NCBI GenBank assembly: GCA_016875335.1
Contig: VGRO01000037.1
Span: 1-37,843 of the forward strand
Direction: 5' to 3'
From: Deltaproteobacteria bacterium
Lineage (GTDB): Bacteria; Myxococcota_A; UBA9042
DNA: 37,843 bases
Shown here piece after piece: positions 24,736 through 35,917 of this stretch. The notes under the pieces are model-generated. The model worked only from the letters and a program-made list of their open reading frames with translations, searched no databases and was not told where the DNA came from. The position numbers were made by a program, and so were the translations under genes. The stretch's first letter is position 1; the number at the start of each line of letters is the position of its first letter.

Positions 24736-27606
24736 TCACGGCAGGCCGCTACCGGCGCAGGTGCCAAATGCCGCGCCCTTGATCCAGCCGTACACGGAGC
24801 CGCCCACCGGCCACACGCCGTCGAGTGCATGAGCCCCGGCGCCCACGGGCTTGCGGACGACCGACCAACCGCTGCCCGGGATCGGCGTGCCGGCGCCGAG
24901 CGCGCTGCCATCGAGGTGTGCCGCGCTTCCTGACCGGAATGCGACGTTGACCCAGGTGCTGCCGTATCCGGCCGGCACTGCAAAGGGCACCAGCGCCGAG
25001 TACCGTTGCACTGGAGGCACGATCTGCAGCGTCGGGTCGCCCTGATCGTTGCCCGCGGCCTGCATGGTCTGCGCCGAGGTCATGCTCTGCGCCACCAGCA
25101 CCGGCTTGGAGGCCACCACCACCACGTCGGCCTTGGTTTCGAAATCGACGTATTGCCCCGCCGCCAAGGTGACTGGCGGCCCGATCTGCGGCACCGTGGC
25201 GATCGTGGTCTGGTCCGCGCTGGCCACCACCCGCAGCAAGTCCATCTCCTTGCTGGCCGGATCGCGCAATTGCAGGGCCGGCACCACCACCACCGTCCCC
25301 CAACTGTTCAGCGGCGGCACCTGTTCACCGGTGTGGTCGGCGCAGCACACTTGGCCGCAATCCACGTCGGCCAGGCAAGGTGCGCCGGTGACCTTGCACT
25401 TGCCCGCGGCGCCAGCCGGCGAAAAGGCAGCAAACTGACACACCGTTGAGACCGGCGCGTGCACGCTGCGGTTGCCGGAGAACACCGCGACCGGCTTGTC
25501 GGCTTCGACCAGGGTTCCCGTCAGATCGGCGCCCACCGCAGCCGTCGCCATGTGCAGCACCTGGCCCTGCTCCAGCGCGAACGTCGTTGCCACGCCGGCC
25601 TTGATCGCCGCCGTGCCGGGGCCCGCGACGACCTTGTCGGACGGCGTCACGGTGACCTTGGTCAGGCCCTTGGCCGCCGAGACGACGGCAACGAATGCCG
25701 GTTCGTCGAGCGCGGTCTGCGGCAAGGTGACGGCGCGGTAGGCGGTACCCAGGCCGTTGGCGGGCAGCAAGGTCGCCGCGCCTGTCGACGGCAGTACGGC
25801 GGGGTTGCCCGGCAGGTGCTGGATCACCCCGATCGCCAGGTCGCTTTGCACCGCGATCGCCTTGTGGGCCAGGCCGGAGCCTTCGAGCTTGAGCGCAGTC
25901 GGACCCCACTCCGCGGGTGGGATTTGGACCGTCGTCGACGCTTTGGCGCCCACCTCGACGGCCTTGGTCTTGGTTGCGCCGTTCGCATCGGTCCAACTCA
26001 GTTGCACCTTTGCGGTTTTGGCTGGCGCCGGGTTGTGCAGCGTCAGCGCGAACTGCAGTTCCTGGGTCGGGTCGGGCGCAGTTGCATTGTCAAGGCTTGC
26101 AGCAAAGAACGAGCAGCCCAGATGCGTGGCGTTGGGTTGGTCCGGGTCGCACAGGTCGCGGCATCCGCCGCCGGCGCAGAACTGCCCCTTGGCGGCGCAG
26201 TCCTCCAGCACCTGCCAGCCACTGCCGTCGGGCTTGCATTGCAGGGCCTTGGTGCCCTGACAGCGAACGGCGGTGGGCTTGCACGGCAGACAGGCGCCGT
26301 TGTCGCACACGCCGTCGTCAGGGCAGACCTGGGTGACCGCCGCCTGATCGCCCGCCGCATTGCAGGTCGCGACCTTGTGGCTGTCGGGTGTGCCCAACGC
26401 GGGCGGTGCGCACAGCGTCTGGCCGGGGGCGCAGGCGCACAGTCCCTGCAAGCACGGCAGGTGGACAGCCGCGCACGAATTCGCGGTTGCCCAGTTGCCG
26501 CCCTCTGCGGCGCAGGTCAGCAGCACATCGGCCAGGCACGTCTGGGCCTTGGGCGCGCAGACGGCGCACTTGGCCCCTGCGCAGACCAGGCTGCCTGTGC
26601 AGACCTCGACCACGCTGGCCTTGCCGCCCGTCGGGTTGCACTTGAGCACCTTGGTCGAGGCGGAACCGTCGGGGCCTGCCGGGCCGCAAAGCAGCGTGTC
26701 GGGCAGGCAGAGCATGCAACTGCCCTTGGCGCATGCCGGCGTTGTCTCCGGGCAATCTGCAACCGACCACGACTGGCCGTCGTCGGCGCAGGATTCCAAC
26801 TGGCCCTTGGTCGTGCAACGCGTTTCGCCGGGGTTGCAGATGCGGCACGCGCCGGAGTAGCACGCCTTTGGAGGTGCGCAGGTTTCCAGGGGTTCGGCGT
26901 TGGCGCCAGCGGCGTCGCACTGCAACACGATGGTGCTGGTCACCTGGCCGGGCTCGGGTTCGGCGCAGAAAGGCTGCCCGGGAGGGCACGCAAAGCAGGT
27001 CCCTTTGTCGCAGATGGGCTGGTCCGACGGGCACGGATCGGCGACCCAGGCCTTGGCCGCGGCGTCGCACGTCTCGCGCTGACCCTTGGCGCAGCGATGG
27101 CTGCCGGGCTTGCACGGGGCACACGCGGCATCAAGGCACAGGCCGCCCGCCGGACAGGTCTCGACCGACACCCATCCCAGGCCGGTGGTCGCGCACTGCT
27201 CGACCTTGGTGCTGGCAGACGAACCGGTGGCCGGGGCGGCGCAGCGCTTCTTGCCCGGCAGGCACGTCACGCAGACCCCGTTGAGGCACACGGGGCTCTT
27301 GGTTGGGCACGCTGCGACCGTCCAGGCGCCCTTGGTGCACGTTTCGCGTACGTCGCCCGTGCAGCGGCTCGCGCCTTCCGGGCACGACACGGCGTCGGCC
27401 ACCGCCACGTCGCCGACATCGTTGACGGCGTCGGCCTTGACCTGGCCATCAGCGGCTGCAACCGCGTCGCCCGTTCCCAGCCCGCCGAGGTCGGCAAACC
27501 CGCCGCCGCCGCTCGCCGTGTCGTTGCTTGCGGCCGGTTGGGCGCAGGCGTGACCCAAGAGGCCGGCGGCGCCCCAGGTCGTCAGGATGTGCAGAGCTCT
27601 TGGCAT
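24736..27606 (-). CDS. Alternating Cys-rich repeat protein with IgGFc-binding-like domain
   Basis: This is a 956-residue exported protein, possibly lipidated at Cys21 (LLGHAC, a weak lipobox). After an Ala/Asp-rich tether (22-74), nine Cys-rich repeats run from 75 to 484. Repeats 1, 3, 5, 7 and 9 are 40-43 residues long; repeats 2, 4, 6 and 8 are each 50, with an insertion between the second and third cysteines, as in GSSASTKVEQC and GSASTKVLKC. Residues 485-956 match the IgGFc-binding N-terminal domain pattern: LAIGVIQHLP, LTGTLVEADKPVAVFSGNRS, VCCADHTGEQVPPLNSWG and DVVVVASKPVLVAQS. The ATG at 27606 is preferred to a TTG at 27618. The role is probably adhesion; the partner is unknown. Confidence 0.87.
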   Translation of the reverse strand: MPRALHILTTWGAAGLLGHACAQPAASNDTASGGGGFADLGGLGTGDAVAAADGQVKADAVNDVGDVAVADAVSCPEGASRCTGDVRETCTKGAWTVAACPTKSPVCLNGVCVTCLPGKKRCAAPATGSSASTKVEQCATTGLGWVSVETCPAGGLCLDAACAPCKPGSHRCAKGQRETCDAAAKAWVADPCPSDQPICDKGTCFACPPGQPFCAEPEPGQVTSTIVLQCDAAGANAEPLETCAPPKACYSGACRICNPGETRCTTKGQLESCADDGQSWSVADCPETTPACAKGSCMLCLPDTLLCGPAGPDGSASTKVLKCNPTGGKASVVEVCTGSLVCAGAKCAVCAPKAQTCLADVLLTCAAEGGNWATANSCAAVHLPCLQGLCACAPGQTLCAPPALGTPDSHKVATCNAAGDQAAVTQVCPDDGVCDNGACLPCKPTAVRCQGTKALQCKPDGSGWQVLEDCAAKGQFCAGGGCRDLCDPDQPNATHLGCSFFAASLDNATAPDPTQELQFALTLHNPAPAKTAKVQLSWTDANGATKTKAVEVGAKASTTVQIPPAEWGPTALKLEGSGLAHKAIAVQSDLAIGVIQHLPGNPAVLPSTGAATLLPANGLGTAYRAVTLPQTALDEPAFVAVVSAAKGLTKVTVTPSDKVVAGPGTAAIKAGVATTFALEQGQVLHMATAAVGADLTGTLVEADKPVAVFSGNRSVHAPVSTVCQFAAFSPAGAAGKCKVTGAPCLADVDCGQVCCADHTGEQVPPLNSWGTVVVVPALQLRDPASKEMDLLRVVASADQTTIATVPQIGPPVTLAAGQYVDFETKADVVVVASKPVLVAQSMTSAQTMQAAGNDQGDPTLQIVPPVQRYSALVPFAVPAGYGSTWVNVAFRSGSAAHLDGSALGAGTPIPGSGWSVVRKPVGAGAHALDGVWPVGGSVYGWIKGAAFGTCAGSGLP
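26155..27384 (-). repeat. Protein-coding array of nine alternating short/long Cys-rich repeats
   Basis: The array codes for residues 75-484 of the IgGFc-like protein. Unit lengths in order are 40, 50, 42, 50, 43, 50, 42, 50 and 43 residues. All units start with C (mostly C-x-P-G/D) and end with a C-x-x-G/A-x-C pair. The long units share an extra segment before the third cysteine. The higher-order period is about 92 residues (276 bp), consistent with repeated duplication of a two-unit module. Confidence 0.8.
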
Positions 27607-27660
27607 TGCCGTGAGCAACCCGGCGCCCGCCCCGACGCCCGCGCATTGCCCGCGGCGCTG

Positions 27661-27688
27661 AGCTTAGGCCCATGGCTATGCGGCGCAA
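27661..27688 (-). promoter_or_regulatory. Possible weak promoter upstream of the IgGFc-like gene
   Basis: On the minus strand, TTGCGC (27688-27683) and TAAGCT (27666-27661) are 16 bases apart. Each matches consensus at three of six positions. A start near 27654 would give a leader of about 48 bases. This is a weak match in the 121-bp gap after the caspase gene. Confidence 0.25.
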
Positions 27689-27727
27689 GCCCGTGTGGCC
27701 ATCGGACTTCGCGTTCCACTGTATTCC

Positions 27728-29812
27728 CTATGGGACGATCTCGAACCGCAAGGTATCGGTGCCCCACAGCTTCTCAGGGGCGTAGCCAAAGGGTTCGCCG
27801 CGCGTCTTGCTGAATACCTCGCCCATCAGCCGCTCCAGCGGGCTCTTGGCGCCGCGGGTCGCTCCCTCGTTGCGCACCTTGAACTCGAGGGCGCGAAAGT
27901 CGATGTCGTCCTCGCTGGCGATGACCTTGATGAACTCGGTGCCGGTGGGCGGGGTCATCCGGTACGGGTAGGGCAGGGCGCGCTTCTCGCCGGCCGCCAG
28001 CTTGTTGTCGCCCGGCACATTGGGCAGCGGGTAGAGCACGCCGATGTTGCCGTCGGCGCTCAGCTCCAACACAGTGAAGAAGCAGGGCTTGGTGCCGCGG
28101 TTCTCTACGGTCAGTTGCAGGATGTGGCCCGCTTTGACCTTGGCGTCGCCGTTGCGCCCGATGGGGCCGTGGTCGGCGGTGATCTTGGGCCGCCGTTGAC
28201 CGTTCGGCAGCGTTTCGAGCGCGGCGTCGACGCGGTTGGCGCTGACCGCGATGTCCAGCCGGCTGCCGGCGTCGTTGTTGTCGAGCGAAAGCAGCCGTAC
28301 CCGCCGAAACTGCGCCTCGAGGGCCTGGCTGACACGTGCGGCGAACTGCGGGTCGTCGCTGGCGATGGCGGAGTCCATCTGCTGATTCTTGCCGCGCGGC
28401 ACCGCAAGCACGGATCCGTCGGCGCGCTGGATGCGGACACTGCCGTCTTCGGCCTTTGCGATGCGCATGTCCCAGGTCGGCACGGCCGCCGACGCCTTGT
28501 GGTCGACGACTTCGACGAACCCCAACGCTTGGAGCACCGGCTCCAGGCGGTCGCGCGCGACGTCGATGGCGACCCGCAGGCGGTTGGCCTGCACTTGTGT
28601 CAACACCTCCTGGGCTTGCGCGCCCTTGTCGAAGGCCTTGGCGTCCAGCTTGGCTCCTTCCTTGGCGGCCACGGCGTAGCTCACGCCGAGGTCGACGCGC
28701 ACGATCTTGACCCGGGCCAACACCTGTCTGCCTTCGCCATCGGCGCGGGCGCCCACCGGCAGCACGTCGAGTTCTGAACCCACGGCAACGCCGTGCAGCG
28801 AGCCCGCCTCGATCGGCAACTCGCCCTCGGCATTGAGCGGCCGCACCCGAAAGAACTTGGACGGCGCCGACCACTCGCCCGAGAACAGACGCTTGTCGGC
28901 GTCGCCTTCAATCTGCGGATTCTGGTCGCTGACGCGCACCACGATCTGGGCGCCAATGCGTTCCACCAGGTCGCGGTAGGTGGTCTTGGGCCCGGCGTCG
29001 TGCAGCGCCTGCACCAAGAGCAGCGAATACGCGCCCATCGGCGATCCGCTGGCAGGGTCGCGGTCTTCGTTGGCCTCCTGGTCGGCGCGCACTGCGGAGA
29101 TGAACACGTAGCCAGCGCCTTGGGCCTCGCCCGCGGGCACCCAACTGGCCGTGCCGTCGGCCGCGGAGCCGCGCTCTGTCGCGGGCGGGTGCATCGGCCG
29201 ACTGCCGCGGGTGCGCAGCTTCTTGGGGTCCCCCGGCGCGCCGCGGGTGGCGGTGCCCGAGTGACACGAATCGAACGAGACGACGATGTTCTGGGTCTTC
29301 TGAGCCGCCTTGGCCAGCAGCGCCCCAATCTCGTCGTCGCGGATGTGGTTGCCGTAGTCCTTGGTGCCCTTGTTGTCGTAGGGAACCAGCGCCTCGTCAT
29401 AGCCATCGGCCTCGTCAGGCTTGCCGTTGTCGTCCGGGATCTGCTGGCCATGGCCGGAGTAGTGGAAGAACACCACGTCGTCGCGACCCTTTTCGAGCTT
29501 GTCGACCAGTTGGGCCTGGAACGCATCGACGATGCCCTTGTGGGTCGCCTGTTCGTTGGTCAGGACCTTGACGTCGAACCCGCGCCGCTCCAACGCCTGA
29601 CGCAGCAGGCGCACGTCGTTGCCGGTGCCGTCGAGCGACGACCACTGTTCGTGGGCCGCGACGTCCTTGGTGTATTGGATGCCGTAGTGGTCGATGCCAA
29701 CGAGCAGCGCGAGCTTGCGCGGCGGATCGCCAGCCCGGGCCGGCCGCGGGCCCAAGGTCCACTGTGCGACGAAGCCGAGAAGCAGTAGTGTGATCAAGCA
29801 CTTGTTTCGCAT
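27728..29812 (-). CDS. Secreted caspase-family protein (peptidase C14) with DUF4384-like C-terminus
   Basis: This is a 694-residue protein with a signal peptide cleaved near ARA-GD (27-28). The p20-like domain (about 32-290) contains the catalytic dyad His121 in [10 protein letters not shown] and Cys183 in [10 protein letters not shown], plus [14 protein letters not shown], a typical metacaspase sequence. The middle is beta-rich. The C-terminal part (about 555-660) has [20 protein letters not shown] and [13 protein letters not shown], as in DUF4384 domains often found with bacterial caspase-like proteins. Cleavage specificity would be Arg/Lys if metacaspase-like, which is inference. It acts outside the cytoplasm. 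It is 121 bp upstream of the IgGFc-like gene, in the same direction. Confidence 0.9.
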   Translation of the reverse strand: MRNKCLITLLLLGFVAQWTLGPRPARAGDPPRKLALLVGIDHYGIQYTKDVAAHEQWSSLDGTGNDVRLLRQALERRGFDVKVLTNEQATHKGIVDAFQAQLVDKLEKGRDDVVFFHYSGHGQQIPDDNGKPDEADGYDEALVPYDNKGTKDYGNHIRDDEIGALLAKAAQKTQNIVVSFDSCHSGTATRGAPGDPKKLRTRGSRPMHPPATERGSAADGTASWVPAGEAQGAGYVFISAVRADQEANEDRDPASGSPMGAYSLLLVQALHDAGPKTTYRDLVERIGAQIVVRVSDQNPQIEGDADKRLFSGEWSAPSKFFRVRPLNAEGELPIEAGSLHGVAVGSELDVLPVGARADGEGRQVLARVKIVRVDLGVSYAVAAKEGAKLDAKAFDKGAQAQEVLTQVQANRLRVAIDVARDRLEPVLQALGFVEVVDHKASAAVPTWDMRIAKAEDGSVRIQRADGSVLAVPRGKNQQMDSAIASDDPQFAARVSQALEAQFRRVRLLSLDNNDAGSRLDIAVSANRVDAALETLPNGQRRPKITADHGPIGRNGDAKVKAGHILQLTVENRGTKPCFFTVLELSADGNIGVLYPLPNVPGDNKLAAGEKRALPYPYRMTPPTGTEFIKVIASEDDIDFRALEFKVRNEGATRGAKSPLERLMGEVFSKTRGEPFGYAPEKLWGTDTLRFEIVP

Positions 29813-32181
<2,369 letters not shown>

Positions 32182-32207
32182 TCCGACCCGCCTCGCACGC
32201 GATCGCG

Positions 32208-32576
32208 ATGCAGCGGCCCGACGCCCGAGGGCTGTTCGCCCTGTACCATCTGGGACTTGACGGCAGTGGAGTGTACAAGTTCCGCAACCTTGCGGAATGT
32301 GCGCGCCACTGCCAGGTCCCGGTGGGCCAGTTGCACACCTGGCTGCAGGCCGAGCGCATCGACGCCGACGCGGTCAAGCGCGTGCCTTTCAATCTGACCA
32401 AGTACCACGTCGACGCTCAGTTCGTTGCACCCGACCAGGCCCAGGCGCTCATCGCCGAAGCCTACCGCGGGTTTCGCGATGCCCAACGGCACGCGCGCGG
32501 TCGGTCCGACGCCGGATTCGTGCACGACGTCGACTACGACGATATCTGGGGCGACGGCCACCGCGGTCCAGATTGA
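32208..32576 (+). CDS. Small conserved-looking protein of unknown function
   Basis: This is a 122-residue soluble protein, 26 bp after groEL. Residues 10-60 (LFALYHLGLDGSGVYKFRNL, then QVPVGQLHTWLQAERIDADA) read like a helix-turn-helix-sized unit, with a conserved-looking NLTKYHVDAQFV segment after it. No catalytic motif is visible. No strong ribosome site is present, so the start is uncertain. It may be cotranscribed with groEL. Confidence 0.65.
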   Translation: MQRPDARGLFALYHLGLDGSGVYKFRNLAECARHCQVPVGQLHTWLQAERIDADAVKRVPFNLTKYHVDAQFVAPDQAQALIAEAYRGFRDAQRHARGRSDAGFVHDVDYDDIWGDGHRGPD

Positions 32577-32602
32577 CTCAACAATTGCAGCGAAGGTGCA
32601 CC

Positions 32603-32995
32603 GTGGCCCGCACGCCGATTTTTCCCCCCAACGCACCCCGGCCCATCGCACCCTACTCGCCCGGCATCGCCGTTGGGCCAGGAGCCACGGTCTATGTCAG
32701 CGGGCAGATTGCCATCGACCCGGCCACCCAGCAGTTCGCGGGCGGCGACGTGGCGGCCCAAACCCATCTGGCCATGCGCAACCTCGGCGCGGTGCTTGAG
32801 GCCGCGGGTGCCGGGTACGGCGACGTGGTCAAGACCACCATCTACTTGCGGGACATGGCGGATTTCCCTGCCGTTAACGACGCGTATGCGGGTTATTTCG
32901 CCGAGCCCTACCCGGCGCGCGCGACAGTCCAGGTCGCCCGCCTGCCGCGCGACGCGGCCGTCGAGATCGACGCCATTGCCGTGGTGGCAGGGTAG
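32603..32995 (+). CDS. RidA-family enamine/imine deaminase
   Basis: This is a 130-residue YjgF/YER057c/UK114-family protein; RidA members hydrolyse reactive 2-aminoacrylate and related imines. The family features are PYSPGIAVG, VYVSGQIAID, the VVKTTIYLRDMADF helix, the active-site Arg106 in YPARATVQV and Glu121 near the end (VEIDAIAVV). The GTG at 32603 is chosen because GAAGG precedes it and the length matches the family. It ends 25 bp from the convergent esterase gene. Confidence 0.93.
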   Translation: MARTPIFPPNAPRPIAPYSPGIAVGPGATVYVSGQIAIDPATQQFAGGDVAAQTHLAMRNLGAVLEAAGAGYGDVVKTTIYLRDMADFPAVNDAYAGYFAEPYPARATVQVARLPRDAAVEIDAIAVVAG

Positions 32996-33020
32996 CTCCG
33001 CGGACTGCCGCAGCCCGCAA

Positions 33021-33734
33021 TCATGCCAGCGGTCCCGGCGCCACCTCGCGCAATAGCTGCGCGCACTTTGCAATCACCGCACCGGGAATCTCGTGGCCGC
33101 CGCCAAAGCTGACGAACTGGCCACGCCAGCCAGCGTCGTTGAGCAGATGATGAAGTCGCTGGGCGACCGCGTGGCTGAGCAAGGGATCATCGCGCCCGTG
33201 GCTCTGCACGAAACGTAGACCGCTGTGGCGCGGCGCAAGGTTTCGCCACGAGGCCTCGTCCAACAGCGTGCCCGACAGGATGGCGAGGCCGGCCGGTGCG
33301 ACCGGCGACTCCAGGGCCAGCGAGGTCGCGACCATCGCGCCCTGAGAAAACCCCATCAACACCGTCCGTTCGAGGGGGGCGCCGGCAGCGTGCAGCATCG
33401 CCGCTACCAGCGACCGGGAGCGCGCCAGTTCCGGCGGACTCGACCGGCTCATGTCCGGCGCGCGGCCAGAGAGCATCGCCAACTGCAAGGCCACGAGATC
33501 GATCGGGAACCACGCGCGACCCATGGTGTGTGGGCCAATCTCGACTTGGAGCGGCGCGTGGGGGAACAGCCAGGTGGTGCCGGCCGGGGCATCGATCTCG
33601 CGGCACAACGGCAACAGGTCGAAGGCATCGGCTCCATAGCCGTGCAGGACTGCGACGTTCAAGCCGCTGGCGGCACCGGCCACGACCAGAGTTTGCAGGC
33701 CGCCCAATTCTGCTTGTGTGTAGCCCGGACCCAT
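33021..33734 (-). CDS. Alpha/beta-hydrolase, carboxylesterase/phospholipase family
   Basis: This is a 237-residue cytoplasmic serine hydrolase of the small carboxylesterase type. The nucleophile Ser130 is in LMGFSQGAM, the acid is Asp182 or Asp183 in SHGRDDPLL, and the base is His214 in GGGHEIPG. The oxyanion segment is VLHGYGAD. The ATG at 33734 is chosen because GGAGG lies 5-9 bases ahead; a GTG at 33746 is the alternative. The substrate is unknown. Confidence 0.9.
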   Translation of the reverse strand: MGPGYTQAELGGLQTLVVAGAASGLNVAVLHGYGADAFDLLPLCREIDAPAGTTWLFPHAPLQVEIGPHTMGRAWFPIDLVALQLAMLSGRAPDMSRSSPPELARSRSLVAAMLHAAGAPLERTVLMGFSQGAMVATSLALESPVAPAGLAILSGTLLDEASWRNLAPRHSGLRFVQSHGRDDPLLSHAVAQRLHHLLNDAGWRGQFVSFGGGHEIPGAVIAKCAQLLREVAPGPLA

Positions 33735-33792
33735 CGCTGCCTCCACGTCGGCGCGGCGGTATAGGAGATGGGCGAATGACGGTCAAGGTGGG

Positions 33793-33829
33793 CGGGGTGC
33801 AAGGGTGCAAGTGCAAGGGGGTGCAGGGG
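33793..33829 (+). repeat. G-rich degenerate GGGTGCAA repeat tract
   Basis: About four degenerate copies of the octamer GGGTGCAA follow one another, with four G runs of three to five bases separated by TGCA-type spacers. One spacer is 11 bases, so any G-quadruplex would be of the long-loop kind. It lies in the divergent promoter region of the protease and esterase genes. Confidence 0.6.
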
Positions 33830-34090
33830 TTCAGGCACCTGCCCGCGCCCGAGCAACCGTTACAGACCCAACTACAGCCGCAGCGCCACGTCGACGGCCG
33901 CCAGCGCGACCGGCCCTCGGTCCCGCAATCCGAACCTCGCGCAGCCATTCCTTCCAGCGCTGCCCGCGTGCACGTGCCGGTCGGGGCCGCGGTCAACCGT
34001 GGGCGCCACCCTGTGCCTCACGTCCATCGAGGTGCTCGCCCCGCGCACAATGCACGCGGTCACTGGACAGCCTCGCGCCTTGGCCCCGAT

Positions 34091-34119
34091 TTGACGCCCC
34101 CCGCGGCCCGCCCTACCTT
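34091..34119 (+). promoter_or_regulatory. Probable promoter of the protease gene
   Basis: TTGACG (34091-34096, five of six matches) and TACCTT (34114-34119, three of six) are 17 bases apart. The start would lie near 34126, about 49 bases before the ATG. Confidence 0.45.
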
Positions 34120-34174
34120 CGCCCCGAATCGCAGACACGGTGCGCGCGTCTGCGCCGCGGGAGGCCGAATCGCC

Positions 34175-35809
34175 ATGCACACGCCCAACGCCACCAAGCC
34201 CTGGACCCGGGTCGCACTGGCCGTCGCCGTCGCCGCTCTCGCGCTGTGGAGCGCCGCCGCCTCCGCCCTCAGCAAGACCGAGGTATTCGACAAGTGCGCC
34301 CCGGCGACTCTGCTCATCGTGCTGTCGACGCCGCAAGGTGCCGAGGTCGGCTCGGGCGTGCTGGTCGACCCCAAGGGCCTGGTCATCACCAACTACCATG
34401 TCGTGGCCGATGCGCCGCGCGCGCGCCTTTTTGCCGCGTTCCTGTTCGACCCCAAGGAGCGCATTGTCGAAGAAGACCTGCGCGATTACCTCAAGTCTCA
34501 TGAATCCAAGGCGTTGCAGCCGAAGATCGTGCGGGTGGACCCCGAGAACGACCTGGCGCTGTTGCAACTGCCCGAGCGCAAGGGCGGCTACCCTGCGGTC
34601 GCTTGGGGCGACAGCGACGCGGTCAAGATTGGCCAAGACGTCATCGCCATCGGCAACCCGCAGGGCCTGGCGTGGACGCTGACATCGGGGTCGATCTCGG
34701 CCATCCGCAAGAACGCGCTGCAGACCGAGACCGCCATCAACCCTGGCAACTCGGGCGGGCCGCTGCTCGACATGGAGGGGCGGCTCATCGGCATCAACAC
34801 CTACATCCGCAGGCACGCCCAGTCGCTGGCGTTTGCGCGACCGGTCAACCTCGTGCGCGGATTCGTCGAGCAAAAGGGCGACCTCGGCCACACCCTGGCC
34901 GGCGTGCAACCCAGCGGCAAGGCCGAGTCGCCGGTGCCACTGCCGTCGGGCGCGCATATGTCGGTGCTGGTCAAGCGCCTGTTTGCGGACATCGAAAAGC
35001 GCTTTCCGGGCGAGGCCGGCAAGCGGGTGCTGTGCGCCCTGTTCTCGGCGATGACCTATGGCGGCCGCACGGTGGTGAGCGGTGTCGGCGACGTGGCGTG
35101 GCTGAACGACTCGCTGGCCGCAGCGCTCGACAGCCTGCCCAAGGCCGAGCGCGCCAAGGCTGCCCAGTATGTTGAACAGAACCTGCCACTGCTGGCGATC
35201 TCGTCCGCGGGCCGGCTGTGGTTGCGCAGCGGCACCAAGTACTTCGACGTCGGTCCGGCGGTCGCCATGGACGTCGACGACCAGAGCGGGCAAATCTACG
35301 CCACCGATCAAGAGGGCAATGTCGTCGCCTACGACCGCAAGAGCGGCGGGTGGCAGCAGACCGGCATCGGCGGTGCGCGCGACATCGAGGCCAGCGAAGG
35401 CGTGCTCTACGTCCTGGACAAGGGCGGCATCGTCCACGCGGTGACGGGCAGCAAGAAGGCGCCGCTGTCGCAGCGACCGGTGCAGGGGTCGCTATTGGCT
35501 ACGCGCGGGATGCTCTACGTGCTGGATCACCGCGAGGGCGCACTCTTCCGCTACCGCGCCGGCAAGTGGGACAAGGAGGGCGAGCCGATTGCCAAGGGGG
35601 TGCGCGAAGTGAGGGCCCATGGCGCAACCTGGTACGGCCTGGACCGCAATGGCGGCGTGTACTCCGGGTCGCTCGGCAACTACATCGACCGCGAAGGCGA
35701 CCTGGTCGGCATCTGGCTCATCGGCGAGGACCTGCTCGGCTTGGACCGCGAAGGCATCTTGCACCACTGGCACAACCACGCGCAGAAGTGGCACGCGCTG
35801 ACGCCGTAG
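34175..35809 (+). CDS. Secreted trypsin-like (S1C) protease with propeller-like tail
   Basis: This is a 544-residue exported serine protease. After the signal peptide (about 1-31, ending ASA), the trypsin fold (about 35-225) has the full triad: His75 in ITNYHVVAD, Asp126 in PENDLALLQL and Ser193 in NPGNSGGPLL. It resembles DegP/HtrA proteases, but there is no PDZ domain. Residues about 225-360 are helical. Residues about 365-544 hold repeated beta units such as GQIYATDQEGNVVAYD, EGVLYVLDKGGIVHAV and RGMLYVLDHREGALFRYR, like tectonin or other propellers. GGGAGG lies 9-14 bases before the ATG. The open frame upstream of it is not coding. Confidence 0.9.
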   Translation: MHTPNATKPWTRVALAVAVAALALWSAAASALSKTEVFDKCAPATLLIVLSTPQGAEVGSGVLVDPKGLVITNYHVVADAPRARLFAAFLFDPKERIVEEDLRDYLKSHESKALQPKIVRVDPENDLALLQLPERKGGYPAVAWGDSDAVKIGQDVIAIGNPQGLAWTLTSGSISAIRKNALQTETAINPGNSGGPLLDMEGRLIGINTYIRRHAQSLAFARPVNLVRGFVEQKGDLGHTLAGVQPSGKAESPVPLPSGAHMSVLVKRLFADIEKRFPGEAGKRVLCALFSAMTYGGRTVVSGVGDVAWLNDSLAAALDSLPKAERAKAAQYVEQNLPLLAISSAGRLWLRSGTKYFDVGPAVAMDVDDQSGQIYATDQEGNVVAYDRKSGGWQQTGIGGARDIEASEGVLYVLDKGGIVHAVTGSKKAPLSQRPVQGSLLATRGMLYVLDHREGALFRYRAGKWDKEGEPIAKGVREVRAHGATWYGLDRNGGVYSGSLGNYIDREGDLVGIWLIGEDLLGLDREGILHHWHNHAQKWHALTP

Positions 35810-35853
35810 ACACCCGTGTAGTTGCCCAACCGTTTCGCGGATTGACCGGAAGC

Positions 35854-35881
35854 CTCGCGGGCCTGCGGCCTGCGTCGCGAG
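35854..35881 (+). terminator. Possible stem-loop terminator after the protease gene
   Basis: CTCGCG (35854-35859) pairs with CGCGAG (35876-35881), with an inner GGCC-TGC-GGCC palindrome. A second hairpin, CCTGC-CAA-GCAGG, follows at 35889-35901. No T run follows, so Rho-independent termination is doubtful. Confidence 0.35.
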
Positions 35882-35917
35882 CTGACGACCTGCCAAGCAG
35901 GCAAGTAGTCCTTCGAA

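Larger units (their letters stand above)
33735..34174. other. 440-bp divergent intergenic region, esterase / protease genes
   Basis: It lies between the divergent esterase and trypsin-like protease genes. It holds a G-rich repeat tract (33793-33829) and a promoter-like pair (34091-34119) for the protease gene. A short minus-strand frame at 33872-34027 is noted but not called as a gene. Confidence 0.5.

Noticed and set aside
33872..34027. Short minus-strand frame of 51 codons ending RDRGPVALAAVDVALRL
   Set aside because: The ending looks protein-like, but there is no ribosome site, the composition follows general GC bias, and no family is recognised. It could be a remnant, but this cannot be supported.
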